From Clostridium sartagoforme (GTDB lineage: Bacteria; Bacillota; Clostridia; Clostridiales; Clostridiaceae), in contig NZ_SRYR01000001.1 in assembly GCF_004794105.1 (NCBI RefSeq), positions 310,001 through 374,000 of the forward strand: a DNA stretch of 64,000 nucleotides. Direction: 5' to 3'. Below are positions 18,928 to 28,448 of the stretch, in pieces (positions within the stretch are counted from its first letter, which is position 1; the number at the start of each line of letters is the position of its first letter). The notes beneath the pieces were generated by a model. The model was not told the DNA's origin, did no database searches, and saw only the letters and a list, made by a program, of their open reading frames with translations. A program made the translations under genes and the position numbers.

Positions 18928-19509
18928 ATGAAAAAGCTATTAATTTTCTTAGTACTTTCTACATTGGCCTTAACTTCATGTTCATTAAATGATTCAGATA
19001 ATCAAAAGAAAGAATTAGATAATAAAACAAGTGAGATTACTGAAAATAATATTAATAACTCTTCAGAAGAAGATAAAATTGATAACTCAAATAATGGTGA
19101 ACAAGAAAATATTGAAGAGCCATCTGACATTGATAATATAGAAAATATAAGCTATGAAGTTAAAAATTATATAATAAAGGGACAAGATAATAAATCAGAG
19201 GCGGAAAAATTAAAATGGAGCAAAACATTCTTAGATAACCTTGATATTAATTCAATATATAGTGAGTATTTATCAAGTGGAGGTACTGCTGATGATATAG
19301 AAGAATTAGCTTACTATATTACTGAGAATGCTCCAATACCAAGTGATTGGGAAGAGATGTTTAAGAAAGATTTATATGAGAAGTATGGTGAGAATTTACT
19401 TAAAGTAGAGCCTTTGGGAAATGACCAGTATCAAGCTTATATTGAAAAAGAAGGTAAAGAAGTACCTTATGTTGTAGTATCAAGTAGAACAGGATATTTT
19501 CATGGATAG
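18928..19509 (+). CDS. hypothetical lipoprotein
   Basis: This is a 193-residue exported lipoprotein. The signal peptide ends in LALTSC with the lipid-modified cysteine at 18. A linker very rich in Asn, Asp, Glu and Ser (about 20-75) leads to a folded acidic C-terminal domain (about 75-193), ending AYIEKEGKEVPYVVVSSRTGYFHG. I recognise no enzyme motif. A G-rich ribosome binding site precedes the ATG. The gene is divergent from the VTC operon and followed by its own terminator, so it is monocistronic. A cell-surface sensor or binding function is possible but unsupported. Confidence 0.75.
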   Translation: MKKLLIFLVLSTLALTSCSLNDSDNQKKELDNKTSEITENNINNSSEEDKIDNSNNGEQENIEEPSDIDNIENISYEVKNYIIKGQDNKSEAEKLKWSKTFLDNLDINSIYSEYLSSGGTADDIEELAYYITENAPIPSDWEEMFKKDLYEKYGENLLKVEPLGNDQYQAYIEKEGKEVPYVVVSSRTGYFHG

Positions 19510-19517
19510 ATATTAGT

Positions 19518-19567
19518 AAAAAGCTGTGTTAAATTGGGTTTCTAATTCAATTTAGCATAGCTTTTTT
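19518..19567 (+). terminator. terminator after lipoprotein gene
   Basis: AAAAGCT-G-TG-T-TAAATTG pairs imperfectly with CAATTTAGCATAGCTTTT, which ends in a T-run. Confidence 0.75.
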
Positions 19568-19747
19568 ATATGAGAGTAAGATAGTCCTTAATTTAAGATA
19601 AATAAGCAACAATTAAATATTAGAGATGTAGGGAAGTGATGAAATAAATATTATAGACTTTTAATAATTTCTTAATCAAAAAGTAATTAGGAAAGTGAGT
19701 ATGTAATGTAAAATTATAGTAAGGTATGATGTAAGGGAGAGATTTAT

Positions 19748-20356
19748 ATGAAAATTAAAAGGTTTAAAAATAGTAAAATAACTTTTATTATATTAGCGTG
19801 TATAGTCATTGTAATATTAATATTTAGCACTTTGATTAAAAGAGATAAGTATAAAAATGAAGAAATTAATATGACTGAGGAAGAAAAGAAAATAGTAAGT
19901 GAGGTTATTGAATTAGCAGAATCAAAGATAGGACTTCAATATGTTTGGGGTGGTAAAGGAGAAATAATGACAGAGGAAAGACTTAATGAGCTCATTAGTT
20001 ATTATGGAGATAGTTACTATCCTTTAAGTCAAGAAACTTATGTTGGAGAACAAGCTTTTGATTGTTCAGGATTAACATATTGGGTTTATAGAGAAGTTAC
20101 TGGTGTGGAAATAGGATATTCTACTTATGATCAAGAAGATGAATTACAAGGGTATGAAGTTAGTGAAGAAGAATTACAGCCAGGGGATTTAATTTATACT
20201 CCAGGCCACGTAGTTTTATATAAAGGAAAAGGAAAAATAATTAATGCTTATAACAAATATATATATCCAATTGGAGGAGTAAAAGAAGGTAATCTTAATA
20301 TAAGCAATGATAGTGTAATTTATAGACCACTAGATTATATAAATTCTTTAAAATAA
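19748..20356 (+). CDS. NlpC/P60-type cysteine peptidase, membrane anchored
   Basis: This is a 202-residue protein with one N-terminal membrane segment (about 10-28; no cleavage site is obvious) and an extracytoplasmic NlpC/P60 domain. The catalytic cysteine is C106 in FDCSGLTYWVY and the histidine is H154 in TPGHVVLY. An insertion (about 70-95; MTEERLNELISYYGDSYYPL) precedes the cysteine and is larger than in typical endopeptidases. Such enzymes cut peptidoglycan stem peptides. The gene has its own leader and precedes the ECF sigma gene by 81 bases, so it may share envelope-stress control with that pair. Confidence 0.87.
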   Translation: MKIKRFKNSKITFIILACIVIVILIFSTLIKRDKYKNEEINMTEEEKKIVSEVIELAESKIGLQYVWGGKGEIMTEERLNELISYYGDSYYPLSQETYVGEQAFDCSGLTYWVYREVTGVEIGYSTYDQEDELQGYEVSEEELQPGDLIYTPGHVVLYKGKGKIINAYNKYIYPIGGVKEGNLNISNDSVIYRPLDYINSLK

Positions 20357-20437
20357 ATTTAAAGAATAGGGAACTTTTTCTTATATATGCTACTCTTACA
20401 TATGTAAGGATAGGGATAAGGTTAAGGGGGGACGGAT

Positions 20438-20956
20438 TTGGAGCTAGAAGTTAAGAGAGCTAAAAATGGTGATAAAGAGGCATTATTATCATTAATTATG
20501 AAGGAAAAAGATAATTATTATAAGCTTGCCTACTTTTATATGAAGAATGAGCATGATGCGTTAGATATTCTTCAAGAAATGATAATAGTCTTATACAAGG
20601 AAATTCCAAAACTAAGAAAATTAAATTCATTTTACAGCTGGAGCAAGAAAATATTAGTGAATATATGTAAAAAGGAATTATCAAAGAAGACAAATGAAGA
20701 ATTAGATTTATTCTATCCTATAGAAGAAAAAGGCTTTAAAGAATCAGAAAATAAAATTTATTTGAAATCACTTATTGAAAGCTTAAATGAAGATCAAAAA
20801 GAAGTAATAAAGCTTAGATACTACTTAGATTATTCTTATGATGAAATATCTCAAATAATGGATATTCCACTTGGAACAGTTAAGTCTAGAATTAATAAAG
20901 GCCTTAATAAAATAAGAAAAGATATAGGTGGTGATATAAATGATGGACTTAGATAA
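20438..20956 (+). CDS. ECF-type RNA polymerase sigma factor
   Basis: This is a 172-residue sigma-70 family regulator. Sigma region 2 (about 10-75; HDALDILQEMIIVLYKEIPKL, YSWSKKILVNICKKEL) and region 4 (about 105-160; LNEDQKEVIKLRYYLDYSYDEISQIMDIPLGTVKSRINKGLNKIR) are both complete. The start is TTG 20438 with AAGGGGGGA before it. The last 17 bases overlap the start of the DUF4179 gene, the usual layout of an ECF sigma factor and its membrane anti-sigma factor. No clear ECF-type promoter was identified in the 81-bp gap upstream. Confidence 0.9.
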   Translation: MELEVKRAKNGDKEALLSLIMKEKDNYYKLAYFYMKNEHDALDILQEMIIVLYKEIPKLRKLNSFYSWSKKILVNICKKELSKKTNEELDLFYPIEEKGFKESENKIYLKSLIESLNEDQKEVIKLRYYLDYSYDEISQIMDIPLGTVKSRINKGLNKIRKDIGGDINDGLR

Positions 20957-22325
20957 GGAGTTAAAGAATCTGAAGGAAGAGGAAATAAAGGCACCTGATA
21001 ATTTTGAAGAATTAATGAGGGGGGCTTTAAATAAAAATAATATCGAAAATGAAAGAATAGAAATAAAAAAGAGGTTAAATTTTAATAATAAATATTTAAA
21101 AGTAGCTTTAATATTAATGGTATTTATATTAGTCTTTAATTTCAATTCAGTATCAGCAATGATAAAGAAGCTTATCGGTTATGAGAGTTATTTTAGTTAC
21201 TATAGTTATGTTGAAAAACTTAATGAAAGTGGAGAACTTCAAGAAGTTAATGAGAAAGTTAAATTTAATAATGGTAAAGAAGTAACAATTGAAGCTGTAG
21301 TTTATGATAATAAATATGTTTCTGTTTTTATGAAAGGAAATATTAATTATATAGAAAGATTTTTACCCAATGATTATCCTCCAGAATTAGATGAAGATAT
21401 AAGCTCAAAGTCAAATATAGAGGTTTTAGATGGAGATGTTGCATCAGGAACAGGTATATATAGCGAAAAAGACGATAATGGAGATATCTTATGTGTTGAA
21501 ATGTATAAAATAGGAGCAAACAGAGATAATTTCACTTTAAGAATAATTGAAGAAGGTGAAAGCAAGGATGTTATTATTAATATAGATAATTCTAAAACTG
21601 TAGAAGTAAAAAATATTATACCTGATAATAATAAAATAGAAATAGATGGTGTTAAGTTTATAGTAAATAATGTAAGAGTTAGTCCTCTTGCAATAAACTT
21701 AGACTATTCCGTGATTTCAGAGGATGAAGAAAAAGTTGAAGCTATTCAAATTAATAAAGGAAATTTCTTTAATGAAGGAATTTACTTGTCTCCTAATATA
21801 GAAGGGAGAAATATAGATAGGTTAGGATTAGTAGCTTATGATGAGAAGGAAGTCTTAGAGAATGGAATTAGAATAGTTGAAAATTTTGCATTTAAGGATT
21901 TAGCTATAGATAAATTTAATAAAGCAAATATAGTGATTGAAAGTGCAAGATTTAGTGAAGATTTAGATATTGATATTAATAGTACTATAAAGGATACCTG
22001 GATAAATGATTATATATTTATAGAAGAATTAAATTATAATAAAGAAAAAGAAATAGTAGATATAGCTTATTGGAGTAAATATGAGAAAAAATGGTTTGAT
22101 AAATATTTACCTTACGAAATACTACCTTATAATGGATACTTTTCTCATGAGGTTTCAAATCATCAAAGTAATATAAAAGATTATTTAGGAGATGATTATA
22201 AAAAGTTTACTTTTTTAAGAACTCAAGTAAATATGAATGAAAATAATAAGATATTTATTTCTAACAATAAGGCTGTAGACATTAGCAAAAAAGATAGAAC
22301 TATCAAAGTAAAAATAGATTATTAG
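20940..22325 (+). CDS. DUF4179 membrane protein, probable anti-sigma factor
   Basis: This is a 461-residue protein with a cytosolic N-terminus (about 1-55), one membrane segment (about 56-76; VALILMVFILVFNFNSVSA) and a large exterior part. The region just after the membrane segment (IGYESYFSYYSYVEKLNESGE) fits DUF4179, found in proteins encoded with ECF sigma factors. The cytosolic portion would hold the sigma factor at the membrane. Two ATGs occur at 20940 and 20943; either starts within the sigma gene and gives coupling. The remaining extracellular domain (about 90-461) may sense envelope conditions; its ligand is unknown. Confidence 0.82.
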   Translation: MMDLDKELKNLKEEEIKAPDNFEELMRGALNKNNIENERIEIKKRLNFNNKYLKVALILMVFILVFNFNSVSAMIKKLIGYESYFSYYSYVEKLNESGELQEVNEKVKFNNGKEVTIEAVVYDNKYVSVFMKGNINYIERFLPNDYPPELDEDISSKSNIEVLDGDVASGTGIYSEKDDNGDILCVEMYKIGANRDNFTLRIIEEGESKDVIINIDNSKTVEVKNIIPDNNKIEIDGVKFIVNNVRVSPLAINLDYSVISEDEEKVEAIQINKGNFFNEGIYLSPNIEGRNIDRLGLVAYDEKEVLENGIRIVENFAFKDLAIDKFNKANIVIESARFSEDLDIDINSTIKDTWINDYIFIEELNYNKEKEIVDIAYWSKYEKKWFDKYLPYEILPYNGYFSHEVSNHQSNIKDYLGDDYKKFTFLRTQVNMNENNKIFISNNKAVDISKKDRTIKVKIDY

Positions 22326-22346
22326 TTTAAGAATATTATAAAAATA

Positions 22347-22375
22347 TTGACAATAATAAAAATAAGCCTTATAAT
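22347..22375 (+). promoter_or_regulatory. consensus promoter of tyrS T-box leader
   Basis: TTGACA (22347-22352), exactly 17 bp, TATAAT (22370-22375): a full-consensus sigma-A promoter. It sits just beyond the DUF4179 stop. Confidence 0.85.
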
Positions 22376-22394
22376 CCATATTAATAAATAAGCA

Positions 22395-22742
22395 TAACTA
22401 AGAGTTAGCAATAATTCGGAGTATAAGATAATACAAGCTATGATAAGAACAAGTAGTAATTAGTAAGCTTACAGAAAGTTACCGGGTGATGAGAGGTGCA
22501 AGATAAGCTAATTATGAATACATCTTTGAGCTTCACACCAAATGGAGTTGTTAAATTTTCATTATTTAATAGCGACTAGTAGGCTGTGACGATTTCCTTG
22601 CACACGTTATAGTGCTAGAGTATTACCTAGTTTTAACTAGAGTACTTGAAAAGGTAGGCAATGTGAGTTGTCTATGAACTTAAGGTGGTAACACGAAGAA
22701 TTTATCTCTCGTCCTTTAGAAATAAGGGGCGGGAGTTTTTTT
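22395..22742 (+). ncRNA. tyrosine T-box leader of tyrS
   Basis: The leader has the T-box sequence AAGGTGGTAACACG (22682-22695), which pairs with the free CCA end of tRNA. It is followed by the terminator stem CTCTCGTCC.../GGGGCGGGAG and a T-run (22704-22742). A candidate Tyr specifier codon TAC lies at 22519-22521 in GAATACATC, in the expected internal loop of stem I, after the GATGAGAGGTGCAAG segment. Uncharged tRNA-Tyr would favour the antiterminator and allow transcription of tyrS. The 5' boundary is approximate. Confidence 0.9.
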
Positions 22743-22843
22743 ATTTTCAAAAACCAATTAAGTTCTAAATTATCAAAAAAGCTTTTGTACATTATTCTTA
22801 TAGAGCTTGCTTATATTTTTAAATATAAGAGGAGTGTTAAAAA

Positions 22844-24049
22844 ATGAAAAAATCAGTAGAAGAACAATTAAAAATTATTAAGAAGGGAGCTAGTTTAATA
22901 GTTAATGAAGAAGAGCTTAAGTTAAAACTTGAGAAGTCTTTAAGAGAGGATAAGCCATTAATTATTAAGTTAGGACTTGATCCAAGTGCACCAGATATAC
23001 ATTTAGGTCATGCTGTAGTTTTAAGAAAGATAAAACAAATGCAAGACTTAGGTCATAAGGCAGTAATAGTTATAGGAGATTTTACTGGAAAAATTGGAGA
23101 TCCAACAGGGAAAGCTAAGGGGAGAAAAGCATTAACAGATGAAGAAGTATTAAAAAATGCTGAGACATACAAAAATCAAATATTTAAAGTGTTAGATAAA
23201 GATAAAACAGAAGTTAAATTTAATAGTGAATGGCTTTCAAAATTGAATTTTGATGATGTTTTAAAGTTAGCTGCAACTACTACAGTAGCGAGAATGATGG
23301 AAAGAGATGATTTTCAAAAAAGATATAAGAATAATGTACCAATAGGGATTCATGAATTTTTTTACCCACTAATGCAAGCTTATGATTCCATTGCATTAGA
23401 AGCTGATATAGAGCTTGGAGGAACAGATCAAACCTTTAATATATTAATGGGAAGAACTCTTCAAAAGGCAGTAGGTCAAGAACAGCAAATTGCCATGTTT
23501 ATGCCTATATTAGAAGGATTAGATGGAATAGAAAAAATGAGTAAGAGCTTAGGAAATTACATTGGAGTAAATGAGCCAGCAAATATAATGTTTAAAAAGG
23601 TTATGGAGGTTCCAGATAGCTTAATTATTAAATACTTTGAATTAGCAACGGATGAACATCCTGATGAAATAGATAAAATAAAAGAAAGACTAAAATTAGG
23701 AGAAAATCCTAGAGATATAAAATTAGATTTAGCTAAGATAATAACATCTTTATACAATTTAGAGGATAAAGTTAAGGAAGCTATAGAGTTTTATAATACA
23801 GCCTTCTCTAAAAAAGAAATACCAGATAATATACCAGAACTAATATGTAATGGAGAAGTATTGAGAGATATACAAGATTTATTGATAAAAGAAAAATTCA
23901 TACCAAGTAAAAAAGAATTTTCTAGATTATTAGCTCAAGGTGGAGTTCAATTAAATGGTAATAAAATAAACTCATTAGATATTGAAATTAAAAATGAAGA
24001 TGTACTAAAAATAGGAAAGAAAAAATTTCTTAAGTTGATTATTGATTAG
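22844..24049 (+). CDS. tyrS: tyrosyl-tRNA synthetase
   Basis: The enzyme charges tRNA-Tyr. The 401-residue class I synthetase has the HIGH-type motif HLGH (from H53), the tyrosine-site region GGTDQTFN, the KMSKS loop (231-235) and a C-terminal S4 RNA-binding domain (about 340-401). The length and the GLDPSAPDIHLGHAVVLRK beginning fit the TyrZ-like bacterial type. AGAGGAG precedes the ATG. Expression is controlled by the Tyr T-box leader upstream. The long gap between leader terminator and ATG (about 100 bases) contains no other gene. Confidence 0.96.
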   Translation: MKKSVEEQLKIIKKGASLIVNEEELKLKLEKSLREDKPLIIKLGLDPSAPDIHLGHAVVLRKIKQMQDLGHKAVIVIGDFTGKIGDPTGKAKGRKALTDEEVLKNAETYKNQIFKVLDKDKTEVKFNSEWLSKLNFDDVLKLAATTTVARMMERDDFQKRYKNNVPIGIHEFFYPLMQAYDSIALEADIELGGTDQTFNILMGRTLQKAVGQEQQIAMFMPILEGLDGIEKMSKSLGNYIGVNEPANIMFKKVMEVPDSLIIKYFELATDEHPDEIDKIKERLKLGENPRDIKLDLAKIITSLYNLEDKVKEAIEFYNTAFSKKEIPDNIPELICNGEVLRDIQDLLIKEKFIPSKKEFSRLLAQGGVQLNGNKINSLDIEIKNEDVLKIGKKKFLKLIID

Positions 24050-24178
24050 ATAAAGCTAATATATAAACTAGACTATCGTATTTATTAAGTATTTTTAATA
24101 GTATATTATCAAAAAGGTTCTTTGAATTATTTGTTTATTGTTAGATATACATTAAGAAATTTTATGATAGTAATAAGA

Positions 24179-24213
24179 TGCCGTATTTTAAAATTATAAT
24201 ACGGCATTTTTCT
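24179..24213 (+). terminator. terminator after tyrS
   Basis: ATGCCGTATT and AATACGGCAT (24179-24208) form a strong hairpin followed by TTTTTC. Confidence 0.9.
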
Positions 24214-24346
24214 ATAACTTAAAGAATATAAAAATTTTCAAAAGAAAAATTTTATAACTACTTTAGTAATAATGGTTCTTAAAGAAATTGTGAATTATAT
24301 AAAAAAACATTATACTATATTTAGTAGTTATTACTGGAGGTATCTT

Positions 24347-25102
24347 ATGAAGTTTGACATTTATAAAATTGCGGATAATTATAATCTAACAGAAACTGAA
24401 AGACAAGTACTTGAATATATATTAAAAAATATTGATGATGTTTTAGATAAAGGAGTAAGAGAAATTGCTCATATTAATTATACATCTGCAACAACGATAA
24501 TAAGATTATCAAAGAAGTTGGGGTATACTGGATATGTAGACATGCTATATAGATTGAACTTTATAATGAAGAATAATGAGAAAAATCAGAATCGTACTTC
24601 TGACATAACAAACTTTATTAATGAAATAGATAAAGATGTTATAGAAAACTTTATAAAGACTTTAATAAAGCATAGACAAGATATAATTTACATTACAGGT
24701 ACGGGGTTTTCATCACCAATTGTAGACTTTTTCTGTAGAAAAATGCTTGTGTTAGGGTTTAAGTGTATAAAAACTAATTCTTATGGTGTATATGATAATA
24801 ATGAAATAGGAGGTACTTTAGTAATAGGAATATCTAAAAGTGGAGAAACGGACAGTGTAACGAAAGTAATAGATTATGCTAAAAAAAATAATTTAGATAT
24901 TATTACTTTTACTGGAAAGCAAAATAGTCATATGGCTGAAGTAGCTAGTATAAATTTTAATATATTAGATGATAAAGAACTAGACGATAGAAATATTACA
25001 TCAAATTATTTTTATGCTAGAGTAATGATTGTAATGGAGTATTTATTAGATAAAGTTATGAATAGATTACAAAAAGTTAAGCAAGAAAATCATTATATAT
25101 AA
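24347..25102 (+). CDS. RpiR/MurR-family transcriptional regulator
   Basis: This is a 251-residue regulator with an N-terminal helix-turn-helix of the RpiR type (about 1-75; LTETERQVLEYILKNIDDVLDKGVREIA, YTSATTIIRLSKKLGY) and a SIS sugar-phosphate-binding domain (about 95-235; ITGTGFSSPIVDFFCRKML, GISKSGETDSV). The start is ATG 24347, preceded by GGAGG at 24336-24340; an upstream in-frame ATG at 24272 lacks a ribosome binding site. Located directly before the alpha-glucoside PTS and GH4 genes, it probably senses an alpha-glucoside 6-phosphate or glucose 6-phosphate. The two palindromes at 25190-25222 are its best candidate operators. Confidence 0.9.
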   Translation: MKFDIYKIADNYNLTETERQVLEYILKNIDDVLDKGVREIAHINYTSATTIIRLSKKLGYTGYVDMLYRLNFIMKNNEKNQNRTSDITNFINEIDKDVIENFIKTLIKHRQDIIYITGTGFSSPIVDFFCRKMLVLGFKCIKTNSYGVYDNNEIGGTLVIGISKSGETDSVTKVIDYAKKNNLDIITFTGKQNSHMAEVASINFNILDDKELDDRNITSNYFYARVMIVMEYLLDKVMNRLQKVKQENHYI

Positions 25103-25137
25103 AATAAACAGATAAAAAAATAATATTAAATAGTAAA

Positions 25138-25176
25138 TAAATCGCTGGTATAACAATGCTTTCAGCGATTTATTTA
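25138..25176 (+). terminator. terminator after the RpiR gene
   Basis: AAATCGCTG and CAGCGATTT pair (25138-25171), followed by ATTTATTTTT. Confidence 0.75.
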
Positions 25177-25189
25177 TTTTTATGTAAAG

Positions 25190-25222
25190 GTAAACATGTT
25201 TACTTTTTAGGTAACATGTTAC
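25190..25222 (+). promoter_or_regulatory. tandem palindromic operator upstream of the alpha-glucoside PTS
   Basis: GTAAACATGTTTAC (25190-25203) and GTAACATGTTAC (25211-25222) are both perfect palindromes sharing the core ACATGT. Their centres are 20 bp apart, about two helical turns, which favours cooperative binding on one face. A plausible promoter, TTAACA (25240-25245) with 17 bp to TATTCT (25263-25268), follows. Position upstream of the -35 suits an activator or an upstream repressor; RpiR at 24347 is the likely binder. Confidence 0.7.
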
Positions 25223-25322
25223 TGAAAGGGTTAAAACTATTAACAAGATTTATCAAAAATGTTATTCTATCTTCAAGGTAATTACCAATTAGAAAATTTA
25301 GGGAGATAAGGGGTACGATAGA

Positions 25323-26918
25323 ATGAAAGATAAAATTCTAGATAGTATGCAGAAATTTGCTAAAGCAATGATAGGACCAGTATTATTTTTACCAATTGTA
25401 GGTATGTCAATAGCATTGACAGCTGTACTAACGAACACAACTTTTGTTAGTGAGGGTGGAGTAATATGGACAATAGGGAAATTCTTCAATGGTATGTTGT
25501 CACCAATAATGGGGAACTTAAGTATTTTATTTTGTGTTGGAATTGCAATAGGCATGGCTAAAAAGAAAAAAGCAGAGGCTGCTTTTGTTTCAATTATGTC
25601 TTATATATTATTCTTAGGAGCTAATAGTAAGTGGTTAGAGTTGTCAGGGAAATTAATAGCGGGTGATACTGCTGGAGATTTATATGGAACAGGTCAAACA
25701 ATTCAATTAGGTTTTCATGTAACAGATATGGGAGTTTTTCTTGGAATGATCTTAGGAGTTGCAGTAGCTGTAATTCATAATAAGTATATAAATAAAGAAT
25801 TTAAAGGAGCTATGGCACCTTACGGTAATAGTAAGCTTGTATTTATGATTATGATTCCAATAGTTGCCATTTTAAGCGTTGGAGCAACATATATTTGGCC
25901 AAGCATAGCAAATGGAATTACAGGACTTACAGGGTTTATGAGCACTGCAGGGGCATTAGGAGTATTTGTTTATGGATTCTTAAATAGATTTTTAGTACCC
26001 ACAGGATTACATCATCTAATTTGGTCACCATTCTTATATTCAGCTGTCGGAGATCAAATGATAATAAATGGAGAAAATGTTATTGGTGCAAAACCAGTAT
26101 TCTTAGCATTACTTAATGATCCTACAATAGCAATGATGCCAGACTCAGCGAGATTTTTGAATTATGGATTAGTAAAAACCTTTGGAGTTATTGGTGTAGC
26201 ATTAGCTTTTTATTACACAGCTAAGAAAATAAAACGTAGTAAATTAAAAGCACAATTAATTCCATCAACTTTAACAGCAGTAATAGCGGGTATTACAGAA
26301 CCATTAGAGTTTACATTTATATTTGCAGCACCTTTATTATGGTTTGTATATTCAGTTATAGATGGATTTTTCCAAATGATAGTTTATGTTCTTAATGTAA
26401 GAGTATGTGCTACCAATGGAATTTTAGATTTTCTTGTGATAAATTTACCAGCTGGAATAGGGAAAACACATTGGCCAATTTATATTTTAGTAGGATTAGT
26501 TGAAATAGTAGTAATTTTTGTAGTGTTTAAATTTATGATAGAGAAAATGAATTTAAAGACACCAGGAAGAGAAGATGATGATAGTGATAATGCAATCGAT
26601 TTAAATGAAAATGCTGCAAAAGTTAAAAAAGAAATGAAGAATTCAAATAAAGAAGTTGAAGATGCTGTAAATGATAGAGAAAAGGCTCTAACAATTATCA
26701 AAGCATTAGGGGGAAAAGAAAATATAGTTACAGTGGAGAATTGTTTCTCAAGACTTAGAGTTGACGTTATAGATGACACTATAATTGATGAAAAATCATT
26801 AAAAACAACAGGAGCATCAGGAGTAGTAAGGAAAGGAAAGAACATACAAGTAGTATATGGTCTTTCAATAAATAAAATAAGAACTATAGTAGATGAAGCA
26901 TTAGAAATAGCAGAATAG
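25323..26918 (+). CDS. malP: PTS alpha-glucoside (maltose)-specific EIICB
   Basis: This 531-residue permease takes up and phosphorylates maltose or related alpha-glucosides. The N-terminal EIIC domain (about 1-415, ten or so membrane segments; motifs LVPTGLHHLIWSPF and GITEPLEFTFIF) is followed by a charged linker (about 420-455) and an EIIB domain whose phosphorylated cysteine is C474 in ENCFSRLRV. The IIC-IIB order and length fit MalP/GlvC-type permeases, unlike the IIB-IIC order of treB. No EIIA is present, so it would borrow a glucose-type EIIA. The GH4 gene 14 bases downstream gives the matching intracellular hydrolase. Exact substrate is inferred. Confidence 0.9.
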   Translation: MKDKILDSMQKFAKAMIGPVLFLPIVGMSIALTAVLTNTTFVSEGGVIWTIGKFFNGMLSPIMGNLSILFCVGIAIGMAKKKKAEAAFVSIMSYILFLGANSKWLELSGKLIAGDTAGDLYGTGQTIQLGFHVTDMGVFLGMILGVAVAVIHNKYINKEFKGAMAPYGNSKLVFMIMIPIVAILSVGATYIWPSIANGITGLTGFMSTAGALGVFVYGFLNRFLVPTGLHHLIWSPFLYSAVGDQMIINGENVIGAKPVFLALLNDPTIAMMPDSARFLNYGLVKTFGVIGVALAFYYTAKKIKRSKLKAQLIPSTLTAVIAGITEPLEFTFIFAAPLLWFVYSVIDGFFQMIVYVLNVRVCATNGILDFLVINLPAGIGKTHWPIYILVGLVEIVVIFVVFKFMIEKMNLKTPGREDDDSDNAIDLNENAAKVKKEMKNSNKEVEDAVNDREKALTIIKALGGKENIVTVENCFSRLRVDVIDDTIIDEKSLKTTGASGVVRKGKNIQVVYGLSINKIRTIVDEALEIAE

Positions 26919-26932
26919 GGAGGAAGATAGTT

Positions 26933-28261
26933 ATGAAAAAATTTAAATTAGTCATTGTAGGTGGAGGAAGTACTTATACACCTGGAATTGTAAAAAGTTT
27001 ATTATCTAAAAAGGAAGAATTTAAAATTGATGAACTAAGGTTATATGATATAAACGAAGAACGTCAAAATAAAGTTGGAGTAATAGTAAAAAAGGTTGTT
27101 GAAAAATTTGATCCAGAAGTTAATTTAGTTTTCACAACTAATCCAGAAGAGGCATTTAAAGACGCAGATTTTATTTTTGCTCAAATGCGTGTTGGGTTAT
27201 ATAAGATGAGAGAATTAGATGAAAAAATACCTCTAAAATATAATGTTGTTGGGCAAGAAACTTGTGGTCCAGGAGGATTAGCATATGGCTTAAGAACTAT
27301 ATATCCAATGGTTGAAATGATTGATTACTGTGAAAAATATGCAAATAAAAATTATTGGATAGTAAACTATTCTAATCCAGCAGCTATAGTAGCTAAAGCT
27401 ATGTACAAGTTAAGACCAAATGCAAGAATTTTAAATATATGTGATATGCCAGTCGCAATCATGAGAAATATGGCAAATATATTAGACTGTGATAGACATG
27501 AAATAGAAGCAGATTATTTTGGATTAAATCATTTTGGATGGTTCACAAATATTAGAGTGAATGGAGTAGATAAAACAGAAGAACTTAAAAATTATGTTTT
27601 TGAACATGGATATTTACCACCAGATTCAAGAAGTGAAGTAAGACATAATGATGCATCATGGCTTCATACTTTCACTAATGCAAAACATATGTTACAAATG
27701 TTTCCTAAATATCTTCCTAACACATATATGCAATACTATCTTCTAGGAGATGAAGTTGTTGGACATTCAGACAAAAATCATACTAGAGCAAATGAAGTAA
27801 TGGAAGGAAGAGAAAAGAAAATATTTGAAACAGTGGACAAGTATAATTCTACTGGAGAAATTGATCTTACACCATTCTTCACTGGAGTACATGGTGAATT
27901 TATAGTAGAAGTTGCTATGAGCTTAGCTTTTGACCTAAGAAAAAGACATTTAGTAATGGTTGAAAATAATGGAGCAATTAATAACTTACCAGATGATGCT
28001 ATGGTGGAAATTCCAGCATATATAACAAAGGATGGTCCAGAAGCCGTTCGTGTTGGAGAAATTCCTACTTTCTATAAGGGGCTAATAGAACAACAAGAAG
28101 CTTGTGAAAAGTTAGTAGTTGAAGCTGCAATTGAAAAATCTTATGAAAAGGCTTTAATGGCATTTACTATGAGCAAAACAGTTCCATCTGCTTTTGTAGC
28201 TAAGCAAATATTAGATGAGATGATAGAAGCTAATAAGGAATATTGGCCAGAGTTAAATTAA
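26933..28261 (+). CDS. malH: GH4 6-phospho-alpha-glucosidase
   Basis: The enzyme hydrolyses phosphorylated alpha-glucosides such as maltose 6'-phosphate in the cytosol, using NAD+ and a divalent metal. The 442-residue protein has the N-terminal dinucleotide-binding motif GGGSTYTPG, the metal-binding cysteine in CDMP (C170) and the FGLNHFGW motif with its histidine. The CDMP version of this motif marks phospho-alpha-glucosidases; phospho-beta-glucosidases have CNVP-like sequences. GGGAGGAAG precedes the ATG, 14 bases after the PTS gene, so both are one transcript ending in the strong terminator that follows. Confidence 0.94.
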   Translation: MKKFKLVIVGGGSTYTPGIVKSLLSKKEEFKIDELRLYDINEERQNKVGVIVKKVVEKFDPEVNLVFTTNPEEAFKDADFIFAQMRVGLYKMRELDEKIPLKYNVVGQETCGPGGLAYGLRTIYPMVEMIDYCEKYANKNYWIVNYSNPAAIVAKAMYKLRPNARILNICDMPVAIMRNMANILDCDRHEIEADYFGLNHFGWFTNIRVNGVDKTEELKNYVFEHGYLPPDSRSEVRHNDASWLHTFTNAKHMLQMFPKYLPNTYMQYYLLGDEVVGHSDKNHTRANEVMEGREKKIFETVDKYNSTGEIDLTPFFTGVHGEFIVEVAMSLAFDLRKRHLVMVENNGAINNLPDDAMVEIPAYITKDGPEAVRVGEIPTFYKGLIEQQEACEKLVVEAAIEKSYEKALMAFTMSKTVPSAFVAKQILDEMIEANKEYWPELN

Positions 28262-28266
28262 TAGAT

Positions 28267-28301
28267 TAAAAAGGTTGTTGTTTTTGCAACAACCTTTTTA
28301 T
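28267..28301 (+). terminator. terminator of the alpha-glucoside PTS operon
   Basis: AAAAAGGTTGTTG and CAACAACCTTTTT pair around a six-base loop. Confidence 0.92.
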
Positions 28302-28448
28302 ATATAAATAATATCATTAATATTAAGAATTATCCTTTAGTATTATGGAAGTTAAATAACAAATGTGCGTTTTAATGAGATGTTAAAGTAATAAAAGGAT
28401 GTATTCTATAATTCCGAAGTATGAGGAATTATTACCTTTGGTTGAGGA

